A stretch of 64,000 nucleotides of DNA from contig OZ239144.1 in NCBI GenBank assembly GCA_965194505.1, positions 1,178,001 through 1,242,000 on the forward strand, read 5' to 3'. Shown here piece by piece: positions 37,468-45,540 of the stretch (the first letter of the stretch is position 1; each line of letters opens with the position of its first letter). Under the pieces are notes generated by a model that was given only the letters and a program-made list of their open reading frames with translations, had not been told where the DNA came from and did no database searches. The DNA is from Hahnella aquatica. Its GTDB lineage: Bacteria; Pseudomonadota; Gammaproteobacteria; Burkholderiales; Burkholderiaceae_A. Position numbers and translations under genes: made by a program.

Positions 37468-37508
37468 ACTCTAGGACGACCCCTCAAAAATGTCAATTTT
37501 ATTTGACA
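37468..37508 (-). promoter_or_regulatory. bchF operon promoter covered by a PpsR-type operator
   Basis: On the minus strand TTGACA (37491-37496) is followed by a 17-bp spacer and TAGAGT (37468-37473), a near-consensus sigma-70 promoter. The perfect palindrome TGT-N12-ACA at 37491-37508 contains the -35 hexamer, so bound PpsR would block RNA polymerase. The region is AT-rich and also contains a perfect inner palindrome CAATTTAAATTG at 37510-37521. Binding is inferred. Confidence 0.75.
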
Positions 37509-37518
37509 TCAATTTAAA

Positions 37519-37547
37519 TTGACAAAGACAAAATGGCGGCGCATAGT
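37519..37547 (+). promoter_or_regulatory. Possible ppaA-ppsR promoter
   Basis: On the plus strand TTGACA (37519-37524), a 17-bp spacer and CATAGT (37542-37547) form a plausible sigma-70 promoter about 55 bp upstream of ppaA. It lies beside the bchF operator, so one PpsR site could influence both directions. The -10 is only a 4/6 match. Confidence 0.5.
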
Positions 37548-37600
37548 CCGTCTAGGCCATCCAAAGGGCCATCGAGCCGATCACAGGGGAAGGAGCCCCC

Positions 37601-38431
37601 ATGTCATCCAAAACATCTGTTCAATCCGAGCCCGAGACCTTCCTCACCCTGCTCACCCAGGAGGTCATCCCTCGCCTGGTGCTGCTGGAGCAGCCCCAGG
37701 CCGCGCCGATGTCGCAGGGAAGCCTTGGGGCCGCCGCAGTGCCCACACCTGTCGATGGCCCCCGTCGCGATCAGGCCGATGCCCTGGCGAGCCTGGCCGC
37801 CGCGGGCGACTTGGCTGGCTGCGAGGCACTTGTTCAAGGTGAGATGGCCCAAGGCCTGCGCACCGACGCCGTGTTCCTGTCTTTGATTCAGCCCGCGGCC
37901 CGACTCCTCGGCGAGCGGTGGGTGAAGGACACCTCTGCATTTACCGATGTCACCATTGGGCTCTGGACGCTACAACATGTGTTCTCACAACTGCTCGACC
38001 AATTTCATGCCGACACCGCCCCAACGGACCGGGGCCCGTGCCTCTTTCTCTGCACTGCCCCGGGCGCGCATCACCGCCTGGGCCTGCGAATGGTCGGTGC
38101 CTTCTTCGCCCGCGCGGGCTGGTCGGTCATCACCCACGAATCCAGCGAAGAGCCCGACCTCCTCGAGGCGGCCGCAGCATCCGGTGCCGACATGATTGGC
38201 CTGTCCTTGGCCACCGAGCACGACATGCGGCTTGCACCCGCCCTCATTGCCCGACTTCGGCAGGTCTGTCGTAAACAGCAGCCGGCCATCATGATTGGTG
38301 GGGCCGCCATCGAGGTCTTTGCCGCGCAGGCCGCTGCCTGCGGTGCAGACCTGGTGTCGGGCGATGCGCCCGAGGCCGTGGCCGCCGCCCAACAGTTTCT
38401 CAGCCAGCGAGGTCACCATGGGACGCATTGA
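37601..38431 (+). CDS. ppaA: PpaA/AerR-type cobalamin-binding regulator
   Basis: A 276-residue protein. The middle helical region (about residues 65-135, with LLGERWVKDTSAFTDVTIG) precedes a B12-binding Rossmann domain, APGAHHRLGLRMVGAFFARAGW, whose HHRLG corresponds to the cobalamin His-X-X-G motif; GADLVSGDAPEAVAAA closes it. AerR/PpaA proteins bind adenosyl- or hydroxocobalamin and antagonise CrtJ/PpsR repression in a light-dependent way. It directly precedes ppsR, overlapping it by 14 bp, so both are made together. GGAAGGAG precedes the ATG. Confidence 0.93.
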   Translation: MSSKTSVQSEPETFLTLLTQEVIPRLVLLEQPQAAPMSQGSLGAAAVPTPVDGPRRDQADALASLAAAGDLAGCEALVQGEMAQGLRTDAVFLSLIQPAARLLGERWVKDTSAFTDVTIGLWTLQHVFSQLLDQFHADTAPTDRGPCLFLCTAPGAHHRLGLRMVGAFFARAGWSVITHESSEEPDLLEAAAASGADMIGLSLATEHDMRLAPALIARLRQVCRKQQPAIMIGGAAIEVFAAQAAACGADLVSGDAPEAVAAAQQFLSQRGHHGTH

Positions 38432-39827
38432 AGGCGCACGCGGCGAGATGCTCGGCCTCGACGCCCAGGCCACCGCCGCACTGGTCGAGGCCGCCGCAGA
38501 TGTGGCGCTCATTCTCGACTCAGAAGGTACCGTTCGCGATGTCGCCGCCAGTGCCGAATCCTGGACGGCCAACGCCTTTCGGGCCTGGATTGGCCAGCCG
38601 TGGGAGAGCCTGGTCACCTCCGAGAGCCGGCCCAAGGTGCGCGAAATGTTGTCGCTCGTCGGCTCCGGCGAACCCAACGCGCGGTGGCGTCACATCAACC
38701 AGTTGCAGCCCGACGGTGTCGAGGTGCCCATCCTGTTCTCGCTCGTGCGCATCGCACCCGATGGGCGCATGGTGGCCATTGGCCGAGACCTGCGTCCGCT
38801 GGCCGCCTTGCAGGGCCGCCTCATGGAGGCCCAGCAGCTCATGGAGCGCGACTACAGTCGGCTGCGCCGCCTGGAGAACGAGTACCGCACCCTCTTCGAT
38901 CTCATCCGCGACCCGATCCTGATCGTGCGCGCACGCGACCATGTGGTCATGGAATGCAACCGCGCTGCGGGCTTCTTCTTTGGCCAGGATGTCGCCTCGC
39001 TCAAGCAGACCGTCTTCGATCAGCTCATTGCGCCCGCGGCGGCCAGCGCCACCACCATGCTGCTGCAGCAGGTCAGCGGCTCGGGCCGCGCCAGCGAGAC
39101 TGAGCTCACCTTTGCCAATGGCCAAGTTCGCGCGCGCACGGCCGTCTCCTGCCTGCGGCAGGAATCGGACACCGTCTTCCTGGTTCGCATCGAGCCACCC
39201 AATGGCCTGCCCTCCTCGCCCGAGGATGCCTCGGTCTTGGAGGCCCTGCGCCGCGTGAGCGATGGCCTGGTCATCACCGACAACAAGGGCGTCATTCGGC
39301 ATGCCAACCCTGCCTTCCTGGATCAAATCCAGGCTGCACACACGGGCCAGATCATCGGGGAATCGCTCAACCGATGGCTCGGCCGCGCCAACACCGATTT
39401 ATTGGTCATGATCAACAGCCTGGCCCAAGGTGGCAGCGTGCGGCTCTTCTCCACGCAACTGATCAGTGAGTCTGGGCTGAGCGTGCCGGTGGAACTCTCG
39501 GGCGTGAGCTTTACCCTGGGCCCCGAAACCTTGCTGGGCTTCATGGTGCGCGACGTCAACCGCCGACTCGACAGCACGCCCGAAACCTCGAGCCCCGTGG
39601 GCCGCAGCGGGGCTGACCTGGCCGCGCTCGTGGGCCGGCTGCCGCTCAAGGAAATTGTGGGCGAGACGGTCGACCTCATCGAGAAGCTCTGCATCGAGGC
39701 CGCCCTTCGGCTCACCAAGAACAACCGGGCATCGGCCGCTGAGATGCTCGGGCTGTCTCGCCAAAGCCTCTACGTGAAGCTGCGTCGTTTTGGCATTGAT
39801 GGGCCCGACGCAGACGCGGGCGACTAA
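38418..39827 (+). CDS. ppsR: Photosynthesis repressor PpsR/CrtJ
   Basis: A 469-residue regulator with PAS-like domains at about residues 20-120, 150-260 and 270-380 and a Fis-type helix-turn-helix at the C-terminus (RASAAEMLGLSRQSLYVKL). A Cys lies just before the HTH (EKLCIEAALRL), as in the redox-sensing Cys of CrtJ, and another in AVSCLRQE between PAS domains. PpsR represses bch, crt and puc genes at TGT-N12-ACA sites under oxidising conditions; several such sites are in this window. It lies between ppaA and crtA, so it may be cotranscribed with crtADC, part of its own regulon. Confidence 0.94.
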   Translation: MGRIEGARGEMLGLDAQATAALVEAAADVALILDSEGTVRDVAASAESWTANAFRAWIGQPWESLVTSESRPKVREMLSLVGSGEPNARWRHINQLQPDGVEVPILFSLVRIAPDGRMVAIGRDLRPLAALQGRLMEAQQLMERDYSRLRRLENEYRTLFDLIRDPILIVRARDHVVMECNRAAGFFFGQDVASLKQTVFDQLIAPAAASATTMLLQQVSGSGRASETELTFANGQVRARTAVSCLRQESDTVFLVRIEPPNGLPSSPEDASVLEALRRVSDGLVITDNKGVIRHANPAFLDQIQAAHTGQIIGESLNRWLGRANTDLLVMINSLAQGGSVRLFSTQLISESGLSVPVELSGVSFTLGPETLLGFMVRDVNRRLDSTPETSSPVGRSGADLAALVGRLPLKEIVGETVDLIEKLCIEAALRLTKNNRASAAEMLGLSRQSLYVKLRRFGIDGPDADAGD

Positions 39828-39838
39828 CCGACTTCACG

Positions 39839-40534
39839 GTGGCCGGCCGCGAGACCCTCGTTCTGGCGCTCGCCAAGTGGCAGACAGTTGCCAAGGGCTG
39901 GGGCTTGGCCCGACTGGTGCTGGGCGCCCTGCCCCATCGCAAGCCCAACGGCCTTCGCTTTGAACGCTTCCTGGGCAGTGGCCATGAGGGCGGCTTTGGC
40001 CTCTCGCCCGGCTGGGATCGCTTTGGCTACCTGGGCCTCTTCGAGACCGAGGCACAGGCCCACGACTTCATCGACCATTCACCACAACTGCAGTCGTATC
40101 GCGACCATGCCGATGCACTTCGAGTGCTGAGCCTGCAGGCCTTTTCCAGCCGCGGCCAATGGGGCGGCGTGCCCATTCCGGTGTCGGCCGAGGCCCCCGA
40201 GGCCAACAGCCGAATGGCCTCCATGACCCGCGCATCCATCCATTGGCATCGCGCACTCGCCTTCTGGTCGAAGTCGCCTGCAGCCGAGGCCGACCTCGCA
40301 AGGGCCGAGGGCTGCGAACTCGCCGTGGGCCTGGGTGAAGCCCCCTTGGTTCGGCAGGCCACCTTCAGCATTTGGTCGAGCCAGGACGCCATGACCCAGT
40401 ACGCGCATTCCGGCGGGCATCAGGCCGCCATCGCGGCCGCCTACGGCGAGCGCTACTTTTCAGAGTCGGCCTTCATTCGGTTTCGAATTCTGCGTGACAT
40501 CGGGCAGTTGAGCACGGCCAACACGCCTGCATGA
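39839..40534 (+). CDS. crtA: Spheroidene monooxygenase
   Basis: A 231-residue protein starting at GTG 39839. LHRK-like PHRKPNGLRFERFLGSGHEGGF, FGYLGLFETEAQAHDFIDHSP and the end RFRILRDIGQ are CrtA features; ATFSIWSSQDAMTQYAHSG contains the heme-region pattern of the family. CrtA adds a 2-keto group to spheroidene or hydroxyspheroidene with O2, producing spheroidenone and giving the red colour of aerobically grown cells. It lies 11 bp after ppsR and overlaps crtD by 4 bp. The RBS is weak. Confidence 0.9.
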   Translation: MAGRETLVLALAKWQTVAKGWGLARLVLGALPHRKPNGLRFERFLGSGHEGGFGLSPGWDRFGYLGLFETEAQAHDFIDHSPQLQSYRDHADALRVLSLQAFSSRGQWGGVPIPVSAEAPEANSRMASMTRASIHWHRALAFWSKSPAAEADLARAEGCELAVGLGEAPLVRQATFSIWSSQDAMTQYAHSGGHQAAIAAAYGERYFSESAFIRFRILRDIGQLSTANTPA

Positions 40535-42072
40535 GCGCGCGTTCGGTGCTCATCGTTGGGGCCGGCATGGGTGGGCTCGCGGCTGCCGTGGACCTCGCCC
40601 GCCAGGGTGTGCAGGTCACGGTGCTCGAGGCCCATGCAAGGCCCGGCGGAAAAATTCACCAACGCCAGGCCGGCAGCAAGTGGATCGATTCCGGCCCCAC
40701 GGTCATCACCATGTCGTGGGTCTTTGAAGACCTGCTCGCGGCCGCGGGCCTTCGCCTCTCGGATGTCGTGACGCTCTCGCCCCTGCCGATCATCGCACGG
40801 CATGCCTGGTCGGCCTCTGAGTGGCTCGACCTGCACGCCGACCCCAAGGCCAGTGAGCAGGCCATTGCAGAATTCTCCGGTGGCGCGGCGGCCGCACAGT
40901 TCCAACGCTTCATGGCCGAGACGCGCGCGCTCTACTTTCAAATGGAGCAGGCCTACATGCGCAGCAGTCGGCCCAGCCTGATGTCGATGGGTTCGGCGCT
41001 CGGCCCGCGGGGCCTGGCCCTGCTCGCCAGCATTGGGCCCATGCAGAGCCTCTGGACGAGCCTGGGCCGCCACTTCCAAGACCCACGCCTGCGCCAACTC
41101 TTTGCACGCTATGCCACCTACTGCGGTGGCTCACCATGGCTGTCGCCCGCCACCCTCAGCCTCATTGCATTTGTGGAGACCTGCGGCGTTTGGCGCGCCG
41201 AAGGCGGCATGCAGGCACTCGGCCAGGGCATGGCCAAGGCCGCCCAAGGCCTGGGGGCACAGATTCGCACCAGCCAGCCCGTGGCGCGCATTCTGGTGGA
41301 AGGCGGCCGTGCCGTGGGCGTGGAGACCGCACAGGGCGAAACCCTTCGGGCCGATGCCGTGGTCTTCAATGGCGATGCCGCAGCCCTGCGGGAAGGCCTG
41401 CTTGGCGAGGCGGTGAAGGCCAGTGTGCAGCCTGCGGGTGTGGTGCCAAGGTCGCTCTCGGCCATGACCTGGGCCATGGATGCCAGGCTCTCCGGCCGGC
41501 CGCTGGACCACCACAATGTTTTTTTCCAGCCCGACTACGACCAAGAATTCGCAGATGTCTTCGATCGGCAACGGCTGCCTGCCACGCCCACGATTTACAT
41601 CTGCGCCCAAGACCGCGGCGCGCAAATGCCGGATGACGGGCAGGCCGAACGGCTGCTGATGCTCATCAATGCGCCCGCCATTGGCGATCGGCCATCGGCC
41701 TTTCCCGAACAGACCATCGACCAGACTTTTGCGAGACTTCAGAGGCAACTTGCCGCATGCGGCGTTGAACTCGAGACCCAGCCGGAGACCACCACATGCA
41801 CAACCCCTTCGCACTTTCACCAGCAGTTCCCGGCCACGGGCGGGGCCCTTTATGGCCGGGCACCCCACGGATGGATGTCTGTCTTTCAGAGGCCCTCGGC
41901 GCAGACACCGATCCCGGGGCTCTTCTTGGCGGGGGGCAGCGCGCACCCGGGGGCGGGGGTGCCCATGGCCGCCCTGTCGGGCCGACTGGCGGCCGCAACC
42001 CTGATGGCACACCTCGATTCGACCAGGCGGTCGGCCCGGGTGGTTATCTCTGGTGGTATGTCGATGGCCTGA
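40531..42072 (+). CDS. crtD: Hydroxyneurosporene/rhodopin 3,4-desaturase
   Basis: A 513-residue FAD-dependent carotenoid desaturase. The dinucleotide-binding motif VLIVGAGMGGLAAAVDLARQ starts at residue 6 and the C-terminal FAD motif LFLAGGSAHPGAGVPMAALS is near residue 465. Placement between crtA and crtC supports CrtD rather than CrtI, whose gene is at 43949. It introduces the C3,4 double bond of 1-hydroxy carotenoids. Its 3' part overlaps the proposed crtC reading frame by up to 277 bp. Confidence 0.92.
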   Translation: MSARSVLIVGAGMGGLAAAVDLARQGVQVTVLEAHARPGGKIHQRQAGSKWIDSGPTVITMSWVFEDLLAAAGLRLSDVVTLSPLPIIARHAWSASEWLDLHADPKASEQAIAEFSGGAAAAQFQRFMAETRALYFQMEQAYMRSSRPSLMSMGSALGPRGLALLASIGPMQSLWTSLGRHFQDPRLRQLFARYATYCGGSPWLSPATLSLIAFVETCGVWRAEGGMQALGQGMAKAAQGLGAQIRTSQPVARILVEGGRAVGVETAQGETLRADAVVFNGDAAALREGLLGEAVKASVQPAGVVPRSLSAMTWAMDARLSGRPLDHHNVFFQPDYDQEFADVFDRQRLPATPTIYICAQDRGAQMPDDGQAERLLMLINAPAIGDRPSAFPEQTIDQTFARLQRQLAACGVELETQPETTTCTTPSHFHQQFPATGGALYGRAPHGWMSVFQRPSAQTPIPGLFLAGGSAHPGAGVPMAALSGRLAAATLMAHLDSTRRSARVVISGGMSMA

Positions 42073-42956
42073 GCGACTGCGGCCAGCATGGCATCACCCT
42101 GATCGCCTTTGTGGGCAGTGTCTTCTCGCCCTACTACCACTGGGCGCAGGCCAAGGCGAAGGCCCGCGGTGCGGTGGTCTCACCCGACAACCACTGCGCA
42201 CTGAACGTGGCCATCTACAGCCCCGGCCAGAAGCGATGGACCATGACCGAGCGCAGCGCCGCCTGCGTGGACCGCACGGCCACACACTTTCGAATCAAGC
42301 ACAGCCAGCTGCGCTGGGATGGGTCGAGCCTGGTGATCGACATTCAGGAGCACGGCATGCCCATTCCGTTTCCGGTGCGCGGCCAGGTGCGCATCTTGGC
42401 AGACCGGTTCTTTCATCACCAGTCGAACCTGGACGCCGAAGGCCGACACCGCTGGGGGCCCCTGGCCCCTGCAGCCCGCATCGAGGTGAACCTGGATGCC
42501 CCGCAATTGCGCTGGAAGGGCAGTGGCTATCTGGATTCCAATGAAGGCGATGAGCCTTTGGCATCGGCCTTTCATCGCTGGGATTGGCTGCGGGCGCCCT
42601 TGTCGGATGGCAGCGCGGCCGTGCTCTACGACATCGAACCGCTGGGCCAGGACGACCGGCTCATTGCCCTGCGGTTTCGACCCGATGGCCAGACCGAGCC
42701 CTTCGAGGTGGGTCCGCGCATGCTGCTCAAGCGCAGTGCCTGGGCCGTGAGCCGTGCCACCCGCACGGACCCCGATGGCCGTCGGCCGCGGCTGGCTCGC
42801 ACCCTCGAGGACACCCCGTTCTATGTTCGTTCAGAAATTCGCACCAGCCTGCTGGGCGAGCGCGTGACCGCCATGCACGAGAGCCTCTATGCCCCTCGGC
42901 TGCGCTCTCCGGCGGTGCGTTGGATGCTGCCATGGCGCATGCCGCGCATCGACTGA
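41796..42956 (+). CDS. crtC: Carotenoid 1,2-hydratase (start uncertain)
   Basis: The frame encodes up to 386 residues. Unmistakable CrtC sequence begins near residue 73: FDQAVGPGGYLWWYVDGLSD, then LIAFVGSVFSPYYHWA and later SPDNHCALNVAIY. CrtC adds water across the terminal double bond of neurosporene or lycopene. No ATG, GTG or TTG occurs between position 41940 and the conserved block. Upstream candidates are ATG 41796, which has GGAG at good spacing, and ATG 41871. Both place the N-terminus inside crtD, giving a 202-277 bp overlap. The first GTG after the block (42111) would delete conserved residues. The 41796 start is tentative. Its 3' end overlaps crtB by 70 bp. Confidence 0.85.
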   Translation: MHNPFALSPAVPGHGRGPLWPGTPRMDVCLSEALGADTDPGALLGGGQRAPGGGGAHGRPVGPTGGRNPDGTPRFDQAVGPGGYLWWYVDGLSDCGQHGITLIAFVGSVFSPYYHWAQAKAKARGAVVSPDNHCALNVAIYSPGQKRWTMTERSAACVDRTATHFRIKHSQLRWDGSSLVIDIQEHGMPIPFPVRGQVRILADRFFHHQSNLDAEGRHRWGPLAPAARIEVNLDAPQLRWKGSGYLDSNEGDEPLASAFHRWDWLRAPLSDGSAAVLYDIEPLGQDDRLIALRFRPDGQTEPFEVGPRMLLKRSAWAVSRATRTDPDGRRPRLARTLEDTPFYVRSEIRTSLLGERVTAMHESLYAPRLRSPAVRWMLPWRMPRID

Positions 42957-43948
42957 TGACGCCCCTCGAGCGTAATGAAAAGGTCGACCATCCAGCCCAC
43001 TTTTTCGGAGACCGACCGAGGGGGCAGCTGGGCCATGCTGATGCCGGCGGCCTCCACTAGAAAATGAATGGACTCCAGCGGCTTGTGGCCACGGGGAATC
43101 CTGGGGGCCACCAAGAAGGCCGGCAGTGACTGTGCAATTCGGGCGAGCTTTTTTTGGCCCGAGACATGGGCCCGGTGGTCGATGGAATTGAAGCGGGCAT
43201 TGCCGATCTCTCGGCCAATGTCGGCATAGATGTGGCGGGCCGCGAGAATGGCGGGCCGGCAGCCGCGCGGCAGAAACCACACGCCCTCTTCAGCGCGCCG
43301 ATAGAGGGCATCGGCCGCGGACAAGAGCCGCGCCACCACACGGGCAATCTCGGGGCCGAAGGAGGGTTTGGCCAGCCAGGCATCGGGGTCCAGGCCTTCC
43401 TCACGCAGCCAGGTGCGAGGCAGGTAGAGCCGGCCCATGCGGGCATCCTCGCCCACATCGCGTGCAATGTTGGTGAGTTGCATGGCCACACCGAGTTCGC
43501 AGGCCCGTGCCATGGGGCGCGCCTCGCGCACCCCCATGACCAAGGCCATCATCGCGCCCACCGTGCCCGCCACCCGTGCGCCGTAGTCGCAGAGGGACTC
43601 GAGTGTCTCGTAGCGACGGCCCTGGGCATCCCACGCAAAGCCCTCGAGCAAGGCCAAGGGAATTCGCTTGGGCAGCCGATGCTTAAACACCACCTGGGCA
43701 AAGGCCTGGTCCTCGGCAATGGCCATGGGCTGGCCTGCATAAATGGCGTCGAGCCGCTCATGGAGCTCGGCCATGACCCGCGGGCTTGCACCCGACTCAT
43801 CGACGGCATCGTCGGCCACGCGGCAAAAGCCATAGAGGTCGACGGCTGCGTCTCGAAAGCGCGGGGGCAGCAGGCGTGAGGCGGCATAGAACGACTTCGA
43901 GCCCTGGCGCATGAGGGCCTGGTTGGAGCCCTGCGGCGTGTGGTGCAT
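42887..43948 (-). CDS. crtB: 15-cis-phytoene synthase
   Basis: A 353-residue squalene/phytoene synthase. FYAASRLLPPRFRDA, the first Asp-rich motif YGFCRVADDAVDE (about residues 40-52) and the second NIARDVGEDARMGRLYLP (about 160-177) are all present. It condenses two GGPP molecules to phytoene, the first committed carotenoid step. Its ATG follows directly on the crtI stop, so crtIB is an operon. The last 35 residues are basic and encoded over the crtC 3' end, somewhat longer than typical. Confidence 0.95.
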   Translation of the reverse strand: MHHTPQGSNQALMRQGSKSFYAASRLLPPRFRDAAVDLYGFCRVADDAVDESGASPRVMAELHERLDAIYAGQPMAIAEDQAFAQVVFKHRLPKRIPLALLEGFAWDAQGRRYETLESLCDYGARVAGTVGAMMALVMGVREARPMARACELGVAMQLTNIARDVGEDARMGRLYLPRTWLREEGLDPDAWLAKPSFGPEIARVVARLLSAADALYRRAEEGVWFLPRGCRPAILAARHIYADIGREIGNARFNSIDHRAHVSGQKKLARIAQSLPAFLVAPRIPRGHKPLESIHFLVEAAGISMAQLPPRSVSEKVGWMVDLFITLEGRHQSMRGMRHGSIQRTAGERSRGA

Positions 43949-45469
43949 CTAGGCGCCCACCAGGTGATGGTTGGCGGCCTGCGGAATGAGGGTGTCGAGT
44001 GCCTTGGCCGAGGTGAGCACCCCGGGAATGCCTGCGCCGGGATGGGTGCTCGCGCCCACAAGATAGAGGCCACGAAGCTCTTCGCTGCGGTTGTGCGGCC
44101 GGAACCAGGCACTCTGCAGCAGCACGGGCTCGAGGCCAAAGGCCGCCCCCTTGTGGGCCAGGTAGCGCGATGAGAAGTCATCGGGCGTCATGGTGAATGA
44201 GGTGACGATGTGGTCGGACAAGCCCGGCAGCACGGTGTCTTGCAGGTAGGCCTCGATGCGCCTGCGGTAAGGCTCGGCCTGGGCCTGCCAGTCGATGCCT
44301 GCATCTTGGTGCGGCACCGGCGAGAGCACATAGAAGGTGTCGCAGCCGGCAGGCGCCAAGGACGGGTCGGTGGCGGTGGGCCGGTGCAGATAAAGGCTGA
44401 AGTCGTCGCTGAGCACCTTGTTGTCGAAGATGTCCGTGAGCAGGCCCTCGTAGCGGGGGCCCAGCAGAATCATGTGGTGGGGAATGTCGTCGTATACGCG
44501 GCGTGTGCCGAAGTACCAGACGAAAAGGCTCATCGAGTAATGGGTGCGGGCGAGCTTTCGGTCCGTCCAGACGCGCCGCCGCTGGCTGGGCATGGCCCGC
44601 TCGTAAGTCCAGGCAGCATCGGCATTCGAGACCACGAGGTCTGCGGCGATGGTCTGGCCAGACTGCAGGCGCACCCCGGTGACCTTGCCGTTCTCACTGA
44701 GGATTTCTTGGACATCGGCGTTGTATCGAACCGCACCGCCTTGGCGCTCGAGCAGGCGCACCAGGCCCGAGACAATCGCGCCCGTGCCGCCCATGGCCGA
44801 GTGCACGCCGAACTGCCGCTCCAGCGAGAGGATGAGGCTATAGACCTGTGTGACCCGCAAGGGGTTGCCCCCGATGAGCAGGGGATGAAAGCTAAAGACC
44901 TGTTGCAGCTTCTCGCTCTTGAAGTGCCGCTTGGCCATGCTGAAGATGCTGCTCCAGGCGCGCATCTTGACCATGGAGGGCATGGCCGAAAAGAGCGAGC
45001 CCAGGGTTTCAAAGGGCACGGTGCCAAGCTCCTCGTAGCCGAGCCGGTAGCAGAGGTCGGCCTCCTTCATGAAGGCGTCGTAGCCGGCAACGTCTTCGGG
45101 CGAGAGCCGGGCCACCTCGGCCCGCATGGGGTCGGTGGCACCGGAGTAATCGAAGTGGCTGCCGTCGTGAAACCTTATGCGGTAAAAGGGTTTCATGGGG
45201 CGTAGGTCGACATCGCGCGACATGGTCTCGCCACAGAGGGTCCAGAGTTCTTCGAGCAGGAAGGGCGCCGTGATGATGGTGGGGCCGGCATCGAAGGTGA
45301 AGCCGTCTTGTTGGAAGACGCTGGCGCGGCCACCCGGGGCACCCAGGCGCTCGAGCACCGTGACCCGGTACCCTTTCACCGCCAGACGAATGGCAGCGGC
45401 GAGCCCACCGAATCCGCTGCCAATGACAACAGCGCTTGGCAGGCCTTGGTCCGGAAACGGACGTGTCAT
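43949..45469 (-). CDS. crtI: Phytoene desaturase
   Basis: A 506-residue flavoprotein starting MTRPFPDQGLPSAVVIGSGF, with the FAD motif GSGFGGLAAAIRLAVKGYRV and the C-terminal LVGASTHPGAGIPGVLTSAK. CrtI carries out successive dehydrogenations of phytoene to neurosporene or lycopene; the number of steps is not predictable from sequence and decides between spheroidene and spirilloxanthin products. ATG 45469 is preceded by AGGGGAT. The crtI-bchG gap of 71 bp holds a PpsR-like site. Confidence 0.94.
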   Translation of the reverse strand: MTRPFPDQGLPSAVVIGSGFGGLAAAIRLAVKGYRVTVLERLGAPGGRASVFQQDGFTFDAGPTIITAPFLLEELWTLCGETMSRDVDLRPMKPFYRIRFHDGSHFDYSGATDPMRAEVARLSPEDVAGYDAFMKEADLCYRLGYEELGTVPFETLGSLFSAMPSMVKMRAWSSIFSMAKRHFKSEKLQQVFSFHPLLIGGNPLRVTQVYSLILSLERQFGVHSAMGGTGAIVSGLVRLLERQGGAVRYNADVQEILSENGKVTGVRLQSGQTIAADLVVSNADAAWTYERAMPSQRRRVWTDRKLARTHYSMSLFVWYFGTRRVYDDIPHHMILLGPRYEGLLTDIFDNKVLSDDFSLYLHRPTATDPSLAPAGCDTFYVLSPVPHQDAGIDWQAQAEPYRRRIEAYLQDTVLPGLSDHIVTSFTMTPDDFSSRYLAHKGAAFGLEPVLLQSAWFRPHNRSEELRGLYLVGASTHPGAGIPGVLTSAKALDTLIPQAANHHLVGA

Positions 45470-45493
45470 GGCATGGATCCCCTTTGTTGAAAC

Positions 45494-45522
45494 TGTAACT
45501 TGCAATTGACGGTTGCGTTTGT
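45494..45522. promoter_or_regulatory. PpsR-like operator between crtI and bchG
   Basis: TGT-N12-ACG at 45494-45511 matches the PpsR consensus except for the last base. A further TGTCAAG half-site starts at 45520, exactly 8 bp beyond, the tandem spacing seen at the other promoters in this cluster. Both crtI (minus) and bchG (plus) start within 75 bp. Promoter hexamers were not assigned. Confidence 0.5.
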
Positions 45523-45540
45523 CAAGTAGAGAATCAGGGC

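Noticed and set aside
37426..37600. FNR-type site (TTGAT-N4-ATCAA) between bchF and ppaA
   Set aside because: The AT-rich palindromes have TTGAC/GTCAA arms with PpsR spacing; no match to the FNR pattern was found.
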